Shown here piece after piece: positions 1 to 7,805 of a stretch of DNA of 64,000 bases (position 1 is its first letter; each line of letters begins with the position of its first letter). Source of the DNA: Arthrobacter citreus. GTDB lineage: Bacteria; Actinomycetota; Actinomycetes; Actinomycetales; Micrococcaceae. Location: assembly GCF_038405225.1 (NCBI RefSeq), contig NZ_CP151657.1:310001-374000 (forward strand). The letters are read 5' to 3'. A program made the position numbers and the translations under genes. Below the pieces are notes generated by a model, which was not told the DNA's origin, did no database searches, and worked only from the letters and a program-made list of their open reading frames with translations.

Positions 1-1
1 C

Positions 2-385
2 ACCAGCGGAGACCACCCGTTCTACATGGCGGTCTACTTCCTGCTGATCGTGTTCTTCACGTACTTCTATGTGTCGATCACGTTCAACCCTGAGGAGGTC
101 TCCGAGAACATGAAGAAGTACGGCGGTTTCATTCCCGGCATCCGTGCCGGCCGCCCCACCGCCGAATACCTGCAGTACGTGCTGTCCCGCATCACCCTGC
201 CCGGCGCCCTCTACTTGGGGTTTGTAGCCCTGATTCCGTTGATCGCTCTGGTGCTGGTCGGAGCGAACGCGAACTTCCCGTTCGGCGGAACCTCGATCCT
301 CATCATGGTTGGTGTGGGACTCGAAACAGTCAAACAGATTGATGCACAACTGCAGCAACGTCACTATGAAGGGTTATTGCGATGA
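2..385 (+). CDS. secY: Preprotein translocase subunit SecY, C-terminal part
   Basis: This is the 3' end of SecY, the channel subunit of the Sec translocon in the cytoplasmic membrane; the 5' part lies outside the window. The reading frame is open from base 2. About 127 residues are visible, with hydrophobic helices at the start (VYFLLIVFFTYFY) and middle (YLGFVALIPLIALVLVG). The cytoplasmic SecY signature FNPEEVSENMKKYGGFIPG and the conserved end (GTSILIMVGVGLETVKQI) are both present. The stop codon overlaps the adk start (ATGA), as expected in the spc operon order secY-adk-map, so the two are translationally coupled. Identification is secure. Confidence 0.97.
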   Translation, partial: TSGDHPFYMAVYFLLIVFFTYFYVSITFNPEEVSENMKKYGGFIPGIRAGRPTAEYLQYVLSRITLPGALYLGFVALIPLIALVLVGANANFPFGGTSILIMVGVGLETVKQIDAQLQQRHYEGLLR

Positions 386-954
386 CAAGAATGCTCATTA
401 TCGGGCCTCCCGGCGCCGGTAAAGGTACACAGGCCGCCCGAATCTCGGACCGGCTTGGCGTCACGGCAATATCCACCGGCGATATCTTCCGCGCGAACGT
501 CAAGAACCAGACGCCGCTCGGCCTGGAAGCCAAGAAGTACATCGATGCCGGGAACTTCGTGCCGGACAGCGTCACCAATGACATGGTCCGCGCCCGTCTG
601 CTCGAAGACGACGTCGCTGACGGCTTCCTCCTGGACGGCTACCCGCGCACCGCAGCGCAGGTTCAGGAACTGGACGAGATCCTGGCCAGCAAAGGCCAGA
701 AGCTCGACGTCGTGCTGCAGCTGACCGCCGACGACGAAGAGCTCGTCGAGCGCCTGCTGAAGCGTGCCCAGATCGAAGGCCGCGCCGACGACAACGAGGA
801 CGTCATCCGGCACCGTCTGGACCTTTACAAGGCCCAGACGGCCGACGTCGTCGCCAGTTATGACAACCGCGGCATCGTGGCGCGGGTGGACGGGCTGGGC
901 GGCATCGACGATGTCACCGAGCGGGTCATGGAAGTTCTCAAGGATATTAGCTAA
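382..954 (+). CDS. adk: Adenylate kinase
   Basis: Adenylate kinase interconverts ATP + AMP and 2 ADP in the cytoplasm. The 190-residue protein has the P-loop GPPGAGKGT at residues 8-16 and the AMP-site motif LLDGYPRT near residue 80. It is a short-form enzyme: the LID region around residues 128-150 (RAQIEGRADDNEDVIRHR) lacks the roughly 27-residue insertion and the zinc-binding cysteines of long forms, as is usual in Actinobacteria. The start overlaps the secY stop by 4 nt, and map follows after 15 nt, so this belongs to the secY-adk-map transcription unit. Confidence 0.98.
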   Translation: MTRMLIIGPPGAGKGTQAARISDRLGVTAISTGDIFRANVKNQTPLGLEAKKYIDAGNFVPDSVTNDMVRARLLEDDVADGFLLDGYPRTAAQVQELDEILASKGQKLDVVLQLTADDEELVERLLKRAQIEGRADDNEDVIRHRLDLYKAQTADVVASYDNRGIVARVDGLGGIDDVTERVMEVLKDIS

Positions 955-969
955 AGAGTTAGAAGAGAT

Positions 970-1800
970 ATGTTCGGCCAGCCCAGGATTGAATACAAGA
1001 CCAATGCGCAGATGCGCACCATGCGCGAGGCCGGCCTCGTGCTGATCCGGGCACTGGACGCGGCAGTGGAGTCCGCGGTGGAGGGGGCAACCACCGCGGA
1101 CGTCGACGCAGTTTTCGCCGCGGTGCTCAAGGAGGCGGGGGCAACCTCGAACTTCCTCGGTTACCACGGATACCCTGCAACGGTCTGCGTTTCCGTGAAT
1201 GAAGAAGTGGTCCACGGCATCCCGGGGGAGAGGATCCTCAAGGACGGGGACATCCTCTCCATCGACGGCGGTGCCGTGGTCAACGGCTGGCACTCCGACT
1301 CCGCGCGCACCGTGATTGTCGGCACGGCGGACCCCGAGGATCAGCGCCTCTCCGACGTCACCGAACAGGCCATGTGGCACGGAATAGCCGCCGCTGCCAA
1401 GGGCCGGTTCGTCGGAGACATCGGCGCAGCCATCGATGACTACGTCTCCGGCGTTCCGGGCAAGCCGCTCGGCATCCTGGAAGACTACGTCGGCCACGGC
1501 ATCGGAACCCAGATGCACCAGGCACCGGACGTGCTCAATTACCGGACATCGCACAACGGTCCCAAGCTTCGGCCGGGACTGTGCCTGGCCATTGAGCCGA
1601 TGCTGGTGCGGGGCAAGATCGAAACGCTCACACTGGATGATGACTGGACAGTTATCACCACCGACGGCTCCCGGGCCTCGCAGTGGGAACATTCGGTCGC
1701 GATTCACGACAAAGGTATCTGGGTCCTCACATCGCCCGACGGCGGAGCCTCGCGGCTTGCGCCCCTGGGCGTAACCCCGGTGCCCATTCCCGAAGACTGA
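970..1800 (+). CDS. map: Type I methionine aminopeptidase
   Basis: MetAP removes the initiator methionine from nascent proteins. The 276-residue protein has the five expected metal ligands at D99 (ILSIDGGAVV), D110 (GWHSDSARTV), H176 (GHGIGTQMHQ), E209 (LAIEPML) and E240 (QWEHSVA), plus the substrate-site H82 in VVHGIPG. A purine-rich stretch (AGAAGAGA) precedes the ATG. It lacks the N-terminal SH3-binding zinc extension of MetAP 1c enzymes. It is the last gene of the secY-adk-map run; a new promoter for infA follows. Confidence 0.97.
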   Translation: MFGQPRIEYKTNAQMRTMREAGLVLIRALDAAVESAVEGATTADVDAVFAAVLKEAGATSNFLGYHGYPATVCVSVNEEVVHGIPGERILKDGDILSIDGGAVVNGWHSDSARTVIVGTADPEDQRLSDVTEQAMWHGIAAAAKGRFVGDIGAAIDDYVSGVPGKPLGILEDYVGHGIGTQMHQAPDVLNYRTSHNGPKLRPGLCLAIEPMLVRGKIETLTLDDDWTVITTDGSRASQWEHSVAIHDKGIWVLTSPDGGASRLAPLGVTPVPIPED

Positions 1801-1847
1801 CCCGACGGGCCCGGTGGCCCGCAACCCCGGCCGGGGCGCGGGACGAT

Positions 1848-1876
1848 TTAACTTATCCGGGCCTGTCGAGTAGAGT
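1848..1876 (+). promoter_or_regulatory. Predicted promoter for infA-rpmJ-rpsM-rpsK-rpoA-rplQ
   Basis: A -35-like TTAACT (1848-1853) and a -10 TAGAGT (1871-1876) are separated by exactly 17 bp in the 231-bp gap after map. The predicted start of transcription lies about 150 nt upstream of infA, leaving a long leader. This is a sequence-based prediction only. Confidence 0.5.
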
Positions 1877-1939
1877 TATCTGTTGGTTGTCTCTACATTC
1901 GTGCCCTTTTCCAAGCATGTGCGCCGTGTCAAAACGGCC

Positions 1940-1960
1940 CCTGCGCGGTAGATGCGCAGG
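1940..1960 (+). other. Hairpin in the infA leader
   Basis: CCTGCGC (1940-1946) and GCGCAGG (1954-1960) form a perfect 7-bp stem with a 7-nt loop in the untranslated leader of infA, between the predicted promoter and the ribosome binding site. There is no U-tract, so it is more likely a leader structure than a terminator. Confidence 0.45.
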
Positions 1961-2031
1961 AAGCACCGGAGAGAACCAAAGACATAAACCGTCCTTCGTG
2001 CATACGGGGGACACAGACGTTAGCGGAGGAT

Positions 2032-2253
2032 ATGGCCAAGAAAGACGGCGTCATTGAGATTGAGGGCTCGGTCAACGAAGCCCTGCCCAACGCGATGTTC
2101 CGCGTTGAGCTGGCCAACGGCCACATTGTGCTCGCACACATCTCGGGAAAGATGCGTCAACACTACATTCGCATCCTCCCCGGAGACCGCGTTGTGGTGG
2201 AACTTAGCCCGTACGACCTCACTCGAGGCCGTATCGTCTACCGCTACAAGTAA
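2032..2253 (+). CDS. infA: Translation initiation factor IF-1
   Basis: IF-1 binds the 30S A-site during initiation. The 73-residue protein has the standard length and an OB-fold sequence ([20 protein letters not shown], then [20 protein letters not shown]). A strong GGAGGA (2025-2030) sits unusually close, 1 nt before the ATG. It opens the infA-rpmJ-rpsM-rpsK-rpoA-rplQ unit, the usual actinobacterial arrangement. Confidence 0.98.
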   Translation: MAKKDGVIEIEGSVNEALPNAMFRVELANGHIVLAHISGKMRQHYIRILPGDRVVVELSPYDLTRGRIVYRYK

Positions 2254-2339
2254 AAACCGCCGCACTGGCAGACAGCGTCCCGGACATTTGGGGCGCCGGC
2301 TGCATGCGGCCCAACCCTGCAACCACGCAAAGGATAACC

Positions 2340-2453
2340 ATGAAGGTCCAGCCGAGCGTCAAGCAGATCTGCGATAAGTGCAAGGTGATTCGCCGTAACG
2401 GTCGAGTCATGGTGATCTGCGAGAACCCGCGCCACAAGCAGCGCCAGGGCTAA
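2340..2453 (+). CDS. rpmJ: Ribosomal protein L36 (bL36), zinc-binding form
   Basis: This 37-residue protein of the 50S subunit reads [14 protein letters not shown] and ends PRHKQRQG. It keeps the zinc-ribbon ligands C11, C14, C27 and H32, so it is the zinc-containing (C+) paralogue, not the zinc-independent one induced under zinc starvation. It lies between infA and rpsM, exactly where rpmJ is expected. Confidence 0.96.
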   Translation: MKVQPSVKQICDKCKVIRRNGRVMVICENPRHKQRQG

Positions 2454-2533
2454 TTTCCTGCTCTCAGGGACAGCCCACGCGTAGTAGTAGTAATTGAATA
2501 TGGCAGTGCAGCGTTGATACGCGTAACGCATAC

Positions 2534-2553
2534 CCCCGGCCCGGAGGCCGGGG
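2534..2553 (+). other. Perfect GC hairpin between rpmJ and rpsM
   Basis: CCCCGGCC (2534-2541), loop CGGA, and GGCCGGGG (2546-2553) make a perfect 8-bp stem. It lies in the 160-bp gap before rpsM and has no following T-run. It could be a processing, attenuation or autoregulatory structure in the alpha operon; no function can be assigned from the sequence. Confidence 0.45.
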
Positions 2554-2613
2554 ACCTGGCAACAGGGATGCACTGCTTCAGACCTCCGGTGACACAAAAG
2601 GAGAACCGCCGAT

Positions 2614-2991
2614 ATGGCACGTCTCGCTGGCGTTGACATTCCCCGCGAAAAGCGGGTTGTGATTGCGCTTACTTATATCTACGGCGTGGGTAAGACCCGT
2701 GCAGACCAGACCCTGGCAGAGACCGGCATCAGCCCGGACACTCGCGTCAAGGACCTCACGGATGCTGAGCTCGTTCAGCTGCGTGACTACATCGAGGGCA
2801 ACTTCAAGGTTGAGGGTGACCTCCGCCGCGAGGTGGCCGCCGACATTCGCCGCAAGGTTGAAATCGGCAGCTACCAGGGTATCCGCCACCGTCGTGGCAT
2901 GCCCGTACACGGCCAGCGCACGAAGACCAACGCTCGTACCCGCAAGGGCCCGAAGCGTACGGTTGCCGGTAAGAAGAAGGCCGCCCGCTAA
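2614..2991 (+). CDS. rpsM: Ribosomal protein S13 (uS13)
   Basis: S13 sits in the head of the 30S subunit and contacts the P-site tRNA and the 50S subunit. The 125-residue protein begins [20 protein letters not shown] and ends in the basic tail typical of the family ([20 protein letters not shown] then KKKAAR). AAAAGGAGAA provides a clear ribosome binding site. It is co-directional with rpsK 64 bp downstream. Confidence 0.98.
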   Translation: MARLAGVDIPREKRVVIALTYIYGVGKTRADQTLAETGISPDTRVKDLTDAELVQLRDYIEGNFKVEGDLRREVAADIRRKVEIGSYQGIRHRRGMPVHGQRTKTNARTRKGPKRTVAGKKKAAR

Positions 2992-3055
2992 ATAGCGGTG
3001 TGAGGCCAAGGCCCGTCAGCGGGCCACCTAAACCAAACTCTTTGTAGGAGAAGTA

Positions 3056-3457
3056 ATGCCCCCCAAGACTCGTGGAGCGGTCCGCAAACCGCGTCGCAAG
3101 GATAAGAAGAATATCGCGCTTGGCCAGGCGCATATCAAGAGCACCTTTAACAACACCATCGTGTCCATCACGGACCCGTCCGGTGCTGTTATCTCATGGG
3201 CTTCCGCCGGTGAGGTTGGCTTCAAGGGCTCGCGTAAGTCCACCCCGTTCGCTGCGCAGATGGCTGCTGAAGCCGCTGCAAAGCGCGCCCAGGAGCACGG
3301 CGTCCGCAAGGTCGACGTCTTCGTCAAGGGTCCGGGATCAGGCCGCGAAACCGCCATCCGTTCGCTCCAGGCCACCGGCCTGGAGGTTGGCTCCATTTCG
3401 GATGTCACCCCGAGCGCGCACAACGGCTGCCGTCCCCCGAAGCGCCGCCGCGTATAA
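3056..3457 (+). CDS. rpsK: Ribosomal protein S11 (uS11)
   Basis: S11 forms part of the 30S platform. The 133-residue protein has the family core ([20 protein letters not shown], then [18 protein letters not shown] at the C-terminus). GTAGGAGAAGTA precedes the ATG. In many bacteria rpsD follows, but here a 186-bp gap with a strong hairpin leads straight to rpoA, as in Arthrobacter and Streptomyces; rpsD must be elsewhere. Confidence 0.98.
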   Translation: MPPKTRGAVRKPRRKDKKNIALGQAHIKSTFNNTIVSITDPSGAVISWASAGEVGFKGSRKSTPFAAQMAAEAAAKRAQEHGVRKVDVFVKGPGSGRETAIRSLQATGLEVGSISDVTPSAHNGCRPPKRRRV

Positions 3458-3487
3458 GCAGCACTTGCGGTACCGGTTTCATCCGGC

Positions 3488-3517
3488 GGGCGGTCCACCC
3501 TTCGGGGCGGGCCGCCC
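3488..3517 (+). other. UUCG-capped hairpin between rpsK and rpoA
   Basis: Arms GGGCGGTCCACCC (3488-3500) and GGGCGGGCCGCCC (3505-3517) pair with one G-U and one A-C mismatch over 13 positions and close on a C(UUCG)G tetraloop. No T-tract follows, so a Rho-independent terminator is unlikely. A processing site or a regulatory mRNA structure that sets rpoA levels apart from the ribosomal proteins is possible. Confidence 0.5.
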
Positions 3518-3643
3518 ATCGGACGCCTCCGGCTCCGGGCACGTGGCTGCTAGCCGTCCAAGACGCCCGCGGAAGACCCGTCGTCGTCGTTTCCACCATT
3601 TGTGTTGCGTCATATAGCGGACGCTCGCTGAAAGGAAATGCAA

Positions 3644-4654
3644 GTGCTCATTGCACAGCGCCCTACCCTCACTGAAGAAGTCGTAGCCGACAACCGCTCG
3701 CGGTTCATCATCGAACCGCTGGAACCCGGTTTCGGCTACACCCTTGGCAACTCCCTTCGCCGTACGCTCCTGTCCTCGATTCCCGGTGCTGCAGTAACCA
3801 GCATTCGGATCGACGGCGTGCTGCACGAGTTCACCACGGTTCCGGGCGTGAAGGAAGATGTCACCGAGATCATCCTGAACGTCAAGAACCTGTCGGTCTC
3901 CTCCGAGCACGACGAACCCGTTGTCGCCTACCTGCGCAAGCAGGGTCCCGGCGTCGTGACGGCTGCGGACATTGCTCCGCCGGCCGGCGTGGAGTTCCAC
4001 AACCCGGATCTGCACATTGCCACTCTCAATTCGAAGGGCAAGTTCGAACTCGAACTGACCATCGAACGCGGACGCGGCTACGTTTCTGCCAGCCAGAACA
4101 AGTCCGGTGACCAGGAAATCGGCCGTATTCCGGTCGACTCCATCTACTCACCGGTCCTGAAGGTTACCTTCCGCGTGGAAGCTACCCGTGTTGAACAGCG
4201 CACCGACTTCGATCGCCTGATCGTTGACGTTGAAACCAAGGATGCCATTGCACCGCGCGACGCAGTCGCCTCTGCCGGCACCACCCTGGTTGAGCTGTTT
4301 GGCCTGGCCCGCGAACTGAACAGCGCAGCTGAAGGTATTGAAATCGGACCGAGCCCCACGGATGCCGCACTGGCAGCCGACATGGCCCTGCCGATCGAAG
4401 ACCTTGAGCTGACCGTGCGCTCCTACAACTGCCTCAAGCGTGAAGGCATCCACACTGTGGGTGAACTCGTTGCCCGCTCCGAGGCTGACCTGATGGACAT
4501 TCGCAACTTCGGTGCAAAGTCCATTGATGAGGTAAAGGCAAAGCTGGTCGAGCTCGGTCTGTCCCTGAAGGATTCCCCTCCCGGATTTGACCTCGCCGCC
4601 CGTGCCGCAGCTATTGAAGAGGACGAGTCCGAATACTCGGACGACGAGCTCTAA
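3644..4654 (+). CDS. rpoA: RNA polymerase alpha subunit
   Basis: Alpha dimerises to start RNA polymerase assembly, and its C-terminal domain binds UP elements and activators. The 336-residue protein shows the N-terminal dimerisation core ([20 protein letters not shown]), the linker and the alpha-CTD ([20 protein letters not shown]). I chose the GTG at 3644 ([12 protein letters not shown]) over the ATG at 3638: AAAGGA (3631-3636) is 7 nt from the GTG but only 1 nt from the ATG, and [12 protein letters not shown] is the form I recall from related actinobacteria. An acidic tail ([12 protein letters not shown]) ends the protein. Confidence 0.96.
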   Translation: MLIAQRPTLTEEVVADNRSRFIIEPLEPGFGYTLGNSLRRTLLSSIPGAAVTSIRIDGVLHEFTTVPGVKEDVTEIILNVKNLSVSSEHDEPVVAYLRKQGPGVVTAADIAPPAGVEFHNPDLHIATLNSKGKFELELTIERGRGYVSASQNKSGDQEIGRIPVDSIYSPVLKVTFRVEATRVEQRTDFDRLIVDVETKDAIAPRDAVASAGTTLVELFGLARELNSAAEGIEIGPSPTDAALAADMALPIEDLELTVRSYNCLKREGIHTVGELVARSEADLMDIRNFGAKSIDEVKAKLVELGLSLKDSPPGFDLAARAAAIEEDESEYSDDEL

Positions 4655-4720
4655 CACACGCAAAATTTTGCCGTCCGGGCCTGAAAGGCACCGTGCGGCA
4701 CCGTTTGAGGAGAAAATGTA

Positions 4721-5263
4721 ATGCCTACACCCACCAAGGGTAAGCGCCTCGGAGGCAGCCCGGCCCACCAGCGCCTGATGCTGGCGAACCTGGCTGCTCA
4801 GCTGTTCGAGCACAAGCAGATCACCACCACCGTGACCAAGGCCAAGCGCCTTCGTCCCTACGCCGAGCGCCTGATCACGTTCGCAAAGCGCGGAGACCTG
4901 TCTTCGCGCCGCCGCGTCCTGGGCCTGATCTCGGACAAGGGTATTGTCCACGAGCTCTTCACCGACATTGCTCCGGCAGTCGAGAAGCGCGACGGCGGTT
5001 ACACCCGCATCACCAAGATCGGCAACCGCAAGGGCGACAACGCTCCCATGGCTGTCATCGAACTGGTTCTCGAGCCCGTCTCGGCGAAGCAGGCCGTTGT
5101 GGCCGAGGCCGAAACCGCAGCAGCCGTGGCTGCTCCGGCACCGGTTGAGGAATCCGCTGAGTCTGCCGATTCCGCAGAGTCCGCCGATTCCGCTGAGTCT
5201 GCCGACTCCGCTGAGTCCGCAGATTCCGCTGACGAAGCAGTGGAGACCGAAGAGAAGAAGTAA
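4721..5263 (+). CDS. rplQ: Ribosomal protein L17 (bL17) with repetitive acidic tail
   Basis: L17 lies near the exit of the 50S peptide tunnel. Residues 1 to about 120 are the normal protein ([20 protein letters not shown], then [20 protein letters not shown] and [11 protein letters not shown]). Residues 121-180 are an added low-complexity tail: Ala/Val/Glu-rich, then four copies of ESADSA (residues 147-170), then [10 protein letters not shown]. The 180-residue total is about 60 longer than the usual 116-125. The tail is strongly acidic, unlike a typical ribosomal protein, and is likely disordered and surface-exposed. A terminator follows. Confidence 0.97.
   Translation: MPTPTKGKRLGGSPAHQRLMLANLAAQLFEHKQITTTVTKAKRLRPYAERLITFAKRGDLSSRRRVLGLISDKGIVHELFTDIAPAVEKRDGGYTRITKIGNRKGDNAPMAVIELVLEPVSAKQAVVAEAETAAAVAAPAPVEESAESADSAESADSAESADSAESADSADEAVETEEKK
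5159..5230 (+). repeat. Four 18-bp tandem repeats in the rplQ 3' end
   Basis: Four imperfect 18-bp units encode ESADSA x4 in the L17 C-terminal tail. The units differ at synonymous third positions (GAG TCT or TCC, GAT or GAC), so the protein repeat is better conserved than the DNA. Because the unit is a multiple of 3, gain or loss of copies would change tail length in frame. Confidence 0.8.
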
Positions 5264-5301
5264 TTTCTCGCTTCGGCACCATGTCCCTTAATATTGAGGG
5301 C

Positions 5302-6243
5302 ATGAGTATCGAAAGGCCCGCCGTACCCTCACCGGACGGCGGGCTTTTTCGTGTCCGGATGGATCTGTCCTACGACGGCGCGTCCTTCTACGGCTGGGCG
5401 GTCCAAGATGACCTTCCGACCGTCCAGGGCACCCTGGAAGCGGCGCTAAAGGTACTGGTACGGAGGCCGGTCCGGCTGACGGTGGCCGGGCGGACCGACT
5501 CGGGGGTGCACGCCCGCGGCCAAGTGGTCCACTTTGACCTCACAGGGGAGGAATGGACGGGCCTGTCCCGCGGTGCGGCACTGACTCCCGAGGAGGCCCT
5601 GATCCGCCGCATGCGGGGAATCCTCAACAAGGACCTCACCATGCCGCTGCGCAAGGCCAAGGCGTCCAAGCGGGTCATCCACGCCATGGAAGGCGCCATC
5701 ACGGTCCACTCGGCATCCCTGGCGCCAGAGGGCTTCGACGCCCGCTTCTCGGCCCTGTGGCGGCGCTACAGCTACCGCATCGCCGACCGGGAAGCCAGCC
5801 GCGATCCGCTCACGCGCACGGTCACTCTGTGGCACGACTTCGCGCTGGATGAGCACCGGATGAACGCCGCAGCCGACGCCGTGCTGGGGGTGAAGGACTT
5901 CCTGTCCTACTGCAAGCCCCGCACAGGGGCGACAACGGTCCGCGAGCTGCAGGAGTTTTCCTTTCTGCGCCGGCCCGACGGCGTGATCGAAGCCCACCTG
6001 CAGGCCGATGCCTTCTGCCACAACATGGTTAGGTCCCTCGTGGGCGGCGCCATGCTGGTGGGGGCGGGGGAGCGGACCCCCGAATGGCTGGGGGAACGTC
6101 TGCAGGCCCGGATCCGCGATTCAAAGTCCCTCCTGGCTGCGCCCCATCCCCTGATCCTCGAAGAGGTAAGGTATCCGGCCGATGCCCAAATGCAGCAGCG
6201 GGCCGAGAGCACGCGCGCCAAGCGCTCCCTCTCCGGCTTTTGA
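5302..6243 (+). CDS. truA: tRNA pseudouridine(38-40) synthase
   Basis: TruA isomerises uridines 38-40 in the tRNA anticodon stem. The catalytic Asp is in GRTDSGVHARGQVVHFD, and family motifs RMDLSYDGASFYGW (N-terminus), RRYSYRI and AFCHNMVRSLVG are present. The start is uncertain. The frame is open from 5281; ATG 5302 (MSIERPAV, 313 residues, after GAGGG) is preferred, because ATG 5359 would remove the FRVR strand before MDLSYDG. The rplQ terminator hairpin lies inside the first codons, so either the N-terminus is encoded by the terminator or translation starts later. Confidence 0.93.
   Translation: MSIERPAVPSPDGGLFRVRMDLSYDGASFYGWAVQDDLPTVQGTLEAALKVLVRRPVRLTVAGRTDSGVHARGQVVHFDLTGEEWTGLSRGAALTPEEALIRRMRGILNKDLTMPLRKAKASKRVIHAMEGAITVHSASLAPEGFDARFSALWRRYSYRIADREASRDPLTRTVTLWHDFALDEHRMNAAADAVLGVKDFLSYCKPRTGATTVRELQEFSFLRRPDGVIEAHLQADAFCHNMVRSLVGGAMLVGAGERTPEWLGERLQARIRDSKSLLAAPHPLILEEVRYPADAQMQQRAESTRAKRSLSGF
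5312..5349 (+). terminator. Rho-independent terminator of the alpha operon
   Basis: GCCCGCCG (5316-5323) pairs with CGGCGGGC (5337-5344) and is followed by TTTTT (5345-5349). This is a canonical intrinsic terminator ending the infA-to-rplQ unit. It lies within the 5' end of the truA reading frame. Confidence 0.85.
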
Positions 6244-6485
6244 CCTCGACCCGCAAGCAGGCTATTGTTTATAGTCGTTGTGCGTGTCCTACCTCGATAG
6301 GTCTATGCCCACGGGAGCGGCTCGGTTGCAGAGCCACCTGGCCCCGGGGAAATAGCCGAGTACATCAGGACCACTGGTTACATCAGTCCTCACCTGACCA
6401 TCCGGTAAACGCATAGAGAAGCTGCGGACCATGTGGCATCCATATGAGCCGCGCCACCTAAGAAGAAGAAACGAAGGCAAAAACC
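6244..6485 (+). promoter_or_regulatory. rplM-rpsI promoter and leader region
   Basis: This 242-bp gap has a plausible promoter, TCGACC (6246-6251) and TATAGT (6270-6275) with an 18-bp spacer, starting a leader of about 200 nt before rplM. The leader includes short self-complementary stretches (CTCGG near 6322 with CCGAG near 6356), so an L13-type autoregulatory structure is possible, but I cannot match it to a known leader class. Confidence 0.4.
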
Positions 6486-6929
6486 GTGCGTACGTACACC
6501 CCGAAGCCCGGCGACATCAACCGCCAGTGGCACGTCATTGACGCCACCGACGTTGTCCTAGGCCGTCTTGCCAGCCAGACCGCAACACTGCTGCGCGGAA
6601 AGCACAAGCCGACCTTCGCTCCCCACATGGACATGGGCGATTTCGTCATCATCATCAACGCCGAGAAGGTTGCCCTCACCGGCGCCAAGCTCGAACAGAA
6701 GCGTGCCTACCGCCACTCGGGTTACCCGGGCGGTCTGTCCTCCGTCAACTACGCAGAACTGCTGGAGTCGAATCCGGTACGTGCAGTTGAGAAGGCCATC
6801 CGCGGCATGCTGCCCAAGAACTCCCTGGCTGCTCAGCAGATCAGCAAGCTCAAGGTCTACCGCGGTGCAGAGCACCCGCATGGAGCCCAGCAGCCCAAGA
6901 CCTTCGAAATCACCCAGGTCGCCCAGTAG
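6486..6929 (+). CDS. rplM: Ribosomal protein L13 (uL13)
   Basis: L13 is an early-assembly 50S protein. The 147-residue sequence starts at GTG ([20 protein letters not shown]) and contains the family motif [19 protein letters not shown] and the C-terminal [21 protein letters not shown] precedes the start. It is followed by rpsI after 40 bp, the conserved rplM-rpsI pair. Confidence 0.97.
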   Translation: MRTYTPKPGDINRQWHVIDATDVVLGRLASQTATLLRGKHKPTFAPHMDMGDFVIIINAEKVALTGAKLEQKRAYRHSGYPGGLSSVNYAELLESNPVRAVEKAIRGMLPKNSLAAQQISKLKVYRGAEHPHGAQQPKTFEITQVAQ

Positions 6930-6969
6930 TTCTGGCCCCGCCAACTAAAGAATTAATTCAAGGAGAATC

Positions 6970-7467
6970 GTGGCTCAGAACACTGAAGAGCTCAATGAAA
7001 CAACCGAGGAGCTTTCGAGCTACACCTCGGAAACCCCTGACGCAGCCGAGGCTGCTGTCAAGGAACGCCCGGCCCTGACTGTCTCCGGCTCTGCCGTTGG
7101 CCGCCGCAAGCAGGCTATTGCCCGCGTGCGCGTTGTCCCGGGTACCGGCAAGTGGCTGGTAAACGGCCGCGACCTGGCTGCTTACTTCCCGAACAAGCTG
7201 CACCAGCAGGACGTCAACGAGCCGTTCAAGGTCCTTGACCTTGATGGCGCCTACGACGTTATCGCCCGCATCCACGGCGGCGGCGCCTCCGGCCAGGCCG
7301 GCGCGCTGCGTCTGGGTGTTGCCCGTTCGCTGAACGAGATCGACCGCGAGAACAACCGCCCGACGCTGAAGAAGGCCGGTTACCTGACTCGTGACGCACG
7401 CGTCATCGAGCGCAAGAAGGCCGGTCTCAAGAAGGCCCGCAAGGCACCTCAGTACTCCAAGCGCTAA
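6970..7467 (+). CDS. rpsI: Ribosomal protein S9 (uS9) with N-terminal extension
   Basis: S9 contacts the P-site tRNA anticodon with its C-terminal SKR, which is present here (KAPQYSKR). The protein is 165 residues; the S9 core starts around residue 40 ([20 protein letters not shown]), so the first ~38 residues are an acidic extension ([20 protein letters not shown]), common in Actinobacteria. It starts at GTG after AAGGAGAA. Two strong hairpins follow. Confidence 0.97.
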   Translation: MAQNTEELNETTEELSSYTSETPDAAEAAVKERPALTVSGSAVGRRKQAIARVRVVPGTGKWLVNGRDLAAYFPNKLHQQDVNEPFKVLDLDGAYDVIARIHGGGASGQAGALRLGVARSLNEIDRENNRPTLKKAGYLTRDARVIERKKAGLKKARKAPQYSKR

Positions 7468-7477
7468 TTCAGCGCTT

Positions 7478-7513
7478 CCCAAGACACATTCGCTGGAGCG
7501 AATGCGTCTTGGG
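7478..7513 (+). terminator. Hairpin just downstream of rpsI
   Basis: CCCAAGAC (7478-7485) and CATTCG (7487-7492) pair with CGAATG (7499-7504) and GTCTTGGG (7506-7513), leaving a single A-C mismatch and a 6-nt loop. It starts 10 nt after the rpsI stop. There is no T-run. Confidence 0.6.
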
Positions 7514-7586
7514 GCCCTCGCGCCGAATTGGCGCTTGGCTCCACGCGCTAAAAAGTCGTTGGGGCCGGCGCGATCAGCGCGGGACA

Positions 7587-7628
7587 GCAGAAAGTGCGTC
7601 TTCCAGCTTTGGAAGGCGCACTTTCTGC
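7587..7628 (+). terminator. Second, very long hairpin downstream of rpsI
   Basis: GCAGAAAGTGCG (7587-7598) plus CTTCC (7600-7604) pair with GGAAG (7611-7615) plus CGCACTTTCTGC (7617-7628): 17 pairs, one T-G opposition and a 6-nt loop. Together with the hairpin at 7478 it probably ends the rplM-rpsI transcript. The rest of the 338-bp gap up to glmM contains further GC-rich inverted repeats (GCGCC/GGCGC near 7520) but no gene. Confidence 0.7.
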
Positions 7629-7805
7629 GTTATGGACAAGGGAGTTTTCCGCCCTTTCCGCTCTCCGCTAAGTGTTGTTGGACACAGCAACCACCTACCT
7701 ACCTGCCGGCGCTTCGTCTGCTGCGGCATCGAAGTGGCACAATAGCCCAGTGGGTTGCCCCTGGGGCTGCCTTCAGCCCTGCCCCCTGTTTGAGGATAAT
7801 GTGCG

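Noticed and set aside
364-1824. 486-codon antisense frame over adk and map
   Set aside because: Arg/Gly/Val/His-rich mirror frame of two certain genes, a known effect of GC-rich third positions; no domain.
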